This document shows, piece after piece, positions 5,465-7,685 of a DNA stretch of 7,685 bases (position 1 is its first letter; each line of letters opens with the position of its first letter). The stretch lies in the NCBI GenBank assembly GCA_002450255.1, contig DJYW01000088.1:29685-37369 (forward strand). The letters run 5' to 3'. The notes under the pieces are model-generated. The model was not told the origin of the DNA. It did not search any database and worked only from the letters and a program-made list of their open reading frames with translations. Both the position numbers and the translations under genes were made by a program. The DNA comes from Gammaproteobacteria bacterium UBA6968 (GTDB lineage Bacteria > Pseudomonadota > Gammaproteobacteria > Pseudomonadales > Azotimanducaceae).

Positions 5465-7685
5465 TTACATTTTATATGTGAAGCCGAGTGAATAGCTCGT
5501 ACCGTACTCATCGTACTGAGACAGTCTGGAACTGTAACCCCAGTAATAATACTCAGGACGGTTGTTAATGTTAATCACCTCGCCTTTAACGGTCAGATTG
5601 TCCGAGTAGGAATACTTCGCAACCAGGTCCCACTGCAGGTGTTGGTCAACAAATCGAGAGTTGGCCAAAGACACCGTATCAATGTCATCTTCGTCATCGG
5701 CAAGCCAGTCGAGGTAGTCACTGCGGTAGTTCATTGCGAGACGAATATCCCAAGGTCCCAGGTCATACCCCAAGCTGATGTTGGCAGTCCGGTCGGCCAT
5801 CTTACGGAAAGGGGTAGTAAAGGAATTGCTGTCTTCATATTTAAAGGTGCTTTCGCCTTTGCCGATAATCGTTGTATTGGCAGCGACATACATACCGAAG
5901 TCAAAACCATACTGCGCATTGAACTCAAATCCACGGATGGTCGATTTGTCCGCATTGATCCAGGTGGTCACGCCATCGTTAAAAGTGACGCCATTAATGG
6001 TGGCTGTTTTCTGAATGGTTTTGTAAATCGCGTTCTCAATGTCTTTCTGGAAGAACCCGGCGCTGTAAAACGTCATTTCGTCCGTGTAGTACTCTAACGA
6101 GAGATCGAAGTTAGTGGATTTGTATGGTTCAAGGTCTGGATTACCATACTTACCCTTGATGTCTTCGCCACTGATTTCCAGTTCGAGTATCGGCGCGCTG
6201 GCAGAGAAGCCAGGGCGGGTCAGACTGCGGGTTGCGGCAGCTCTTAACACTAACTGATCTGACAATGCGTAGCGGACGTTGATAGAAGGTGCAAAGAAAC
6301 CGTAGTCCTTGCTGGCGCTGGTAGGCCCGCCATCCTGATCAAAGGCGCTGCTGTCCCAGGCGGTATTTTCATAGCGTGCGCCCAAAACAATCCGAGCGTT
6401 ACCGTAATCGATGGTGCTCATACCATAGATCGCAAAGATCTTTTCTTCGGTGACGAAGTCTTCAAGATAAGTTTCCGTATCTTCCAGCTCCATAGCACTG
6501 ATTTGTTTGCGCAGAGCAAATACGGCTGCAGGGTTTGCCTGGGAGCTAAAGCGTTGGTTTTTAAGGGTCCAATTCTTTAGCTTTTGCGGGTCGAAGTCCG
6601 CCATCGTTTTATCTGCGTAGGAATAAAACGTTTTGTTGTTGTCACGATCTTTTTCGCGGCTGCGATACTTAGTACCCATCTTCAGCAAACCATAGGCGGT
6701 GTCTTTTTCCATATCGAAATGGAAGGCAAGCTCGGAGTCCTTCGAGAGCGAGTCCTCTAGCTCTAACTCATCAAATTCTAATGTGTGTGGGTTATAGATG
6801 AGCGGGTTGTCGGCGACGAAGTAGGGCTTTTGCGGATCACTCCAGTTGAAGGTACCACCCTGTTCTTTGTCGTAATTGCGAAAGGTTACGTCCGCATTTT
6901 TGCTGTCGTCTTCCTCGGCGTAAGAGTAGCTTGCACCCATATCTGCAGACCAGTCGCCGAACATGGTTTCAAAACCCAGCTTATACGCTTGGATGGTGCG
7001 CGTTTCTTCTCGCTGACGGGTTTCCGCGTCATGACGAATGCGCTTAGAGGTCATACCATTGGGTAACTCGTCTCCCATTTTGATTTTGCCGTATTCATCT
7101 TTCCAGCGTAGTTCGTCATCGACGTACTCGTTCCAAAAAGCAGTAGCGTACAATCGCGAGGTATCATTGATGGTGTAATCGATATCATAGGTGATGCCCA
7201 TGCGCTCACGAGTCAGGTCGTAATAGCGCATTTCCCAGTCATCATCCATATAGCCGTCTGAGTCCCAGCCGTAGCCGGTTTCGTTGTTGTAAGTCACAAC
7301 GTCTTTAGAAGAGTAAGTCACCCCTATTACGTGGGCCACGTTTTCAGAAATCCGGCCGCCGTAGGTAAGTGCGACGCGCATATTGTCGGTCGACTCTGCT
7401 TGTTCATTATATTGAGTGTCGACTTTGAGCTTGAGCAGAGTATCGGTCAGGTCTGAAGGGTTCTTGGTTTCGAAGTCGATGCGTCCGCCGATTGCGTCTG
7501 CATCCTGGTCCGGCGTAAGCGACTTCGACACAGTAATGGAGTCGAGCAGTTCTGTTGGTATGCCATCCAGCAAAACAGATCGGTCGTTTTCTGGTGACAT
7601 AACAGAAGTACCGTTAATTGATACCGCATTCAGGTCAGACGACATACCACGGATGGTCACATAGCGGCCTTCGCCTTGGTCGTTT
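5465..7685 (-). CDS. TonB-dependent outer-membrane receptor, 5' end beyond window
   Basis: The frame runs from the TAA at 5465-5467 up to the window edge. It remains open above the internal GTG at 7660 (NDQGEGRYVTIRG), so the signal peptide, any TonB box and the first part of the plug are missing. About 739 residues are visible. The plug domain shows YVTIRGMSSDLNAVSINGT, then LLDGIP, VSKSLTPDQDADAIGG and FETKNPSD, a pattern typical of the large Xanthomonas/Caulobacter receptor group (TIGR01782-like). A 22-strand barrel follows, with LRAAATRSLTRPGFS, GNPDLEPYKSTNFDLSLEYY and the closing GTSYSLGFTYKM. Such receptors import scarce substrates across the outer membrane using TonB-ExbBD energy. The phytase gene follows after one base, so the likely cargo is phytate, a lower inositol phosphate or its metal complex; this is inferred from context. 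The last residue is Met rather than the usual aromatic one. The promoter, and any Pho box, lies outside the window. Confidence 0.92.
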   Translation of the reverse strand, partial: NDQGEGRYVTIRGMSSDLNAVSINGTSVMSPENDRSVLLDGIPTELLDSITVSKSLTPDQDADAIGGRIDFETKNPSDLTDTLLKLKVDTQYNEQAESTDNMRVALTYGGRISENVAHVIGVTYSSKDVVTYNNETGYGWDSDGYMDDDWEMRYYDLTRERMGITYDIDYTINDTSRLYATAFWNEYVDDELRWKDEYGKIKMGDELPNGMTSKRIRHDAETRQREETRTIQAYKLGFETMFGDWSADMGASYSYAEEDDSKNADVTFRNYDKEQGGTFNWSDPQKPYFVADNPLIYNPHTLEFDELELEDSLSKDSELAFHFDMEKDTAYGLLKMGTKYRSREKDRDNNKTFYSYADKTMADFDPQKLKNWTLKNQRFSSQANPAAVFALRKQISAMELEDTETYLEDFVTEEKIFAIYGMSTIDYGNARIVLGARYENTAWDSSAFDQDGGPTSASKDYGFFAPSINVRYALSDQLVLRAAATRSLTRPGFSASAPILELEISGEDIKGKYGNPDLEPYKSTNFDLSLEYYTDEMTFYSAGFFQKDIENAIYKTIQKTATINGVTFNDGVTTWINADKSTIRGFEFNAQYGFDFGMYVAANTTIIGKGESTFKYEDSNSFTTPFRKMADRTANISLGYDLGPWDIRLAMNYRSDYLDWLADDEDDIDTVSLANSRFVDQHLQWDLVAKYSYSDNLTVKGEVININNRPEYYYWGYSSRLSQYDEYGTSYSLGFTYKM

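Noticed and set aside
5464..5511. Upstream phytase start at 5511
   Set aside because: It would overlap the receptor gene by 47 bases, has no Shine-Dalgarno sequence, and lengthens an already long signal n-region.
5639..6097. 152-codon + strand frame inside the receptor gene
   Set aside because: It is antisense to the well-supported barrel region of the receptor.

Overview
The window most resembles a chromosomal segment from a Gram-negative bacterium of moderate GC, probably an aquatic gammaproteobacterium. The pointers are an outer-membrane TonB-dependent receptor of the large Xanthomonas/Caulobacter type, exported lipoproteins, a beta-propeller phytase and a tandem pair of small DUF6644-like membrane proteins. 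The taxonomic statement is an inference from family content only. I see no rRNA, tRNA, transposase, integrase or CRISPR array.

Left part (1-1605, + strand). This holds the 3' end of a FAD/NAD(P)-dependent disulfide oxidoreductase of the mercuric-reductase-like group. After a 93-bp gap with a nested inverted repeat comes a tight two-gene unit: a lipoprotein with one C-terminal CRACH haem-binding motif (cytochrome c'-like layout), then a single-pass membrane-anchored periplasmic protein. The two reading frames overlap by 8 bp. A 39-codon reading frame overlaps the end of the second gene in ATGA style and may be a small gene or a remnant.

Middle part (1606-4140, + strand). About 410 bp without a convincing gene is followed by two adjacent paralogous membrane proteins (DUF6644-like), each with its own Shine-Dalgarno sequence. 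A 240-bp gap then precedes a stand-alone short-chain dehydrogenase/reductase. Its Ser-Tyr-Lys catalytic residues are intact, but the usual active-site Asn position appears to be Met.

Right part (4360-7685, - strand, convergent to the dehydrogenase). This is a two-gene operon: a TonB-dependent receptor whose 5' end lies beyond the window, and a secreted or lipid-anchored beta-propeller 3-phytase that starts one base after the receptor's stop codon (TAA-G-ATG). The pair is best read as a phytate or organic-phosphate scavenging module, with the receptor importing across the outer membrane and the phytase releasing phosphate. A perfect 12-bp inverted repeat with an 8-base loop lies within the first 21 codons of the phytase and is the clearest unexplained nucleotide-level structure in the window.

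Nothing here proves a wholly new system. The items most worth a second look are the receptor-phytase operon with its coding hairpin, the cytochrome-lipoprotein/anchor pair, the tandem DUF6644-like pair, and the unexplained 1490-2019 interval.
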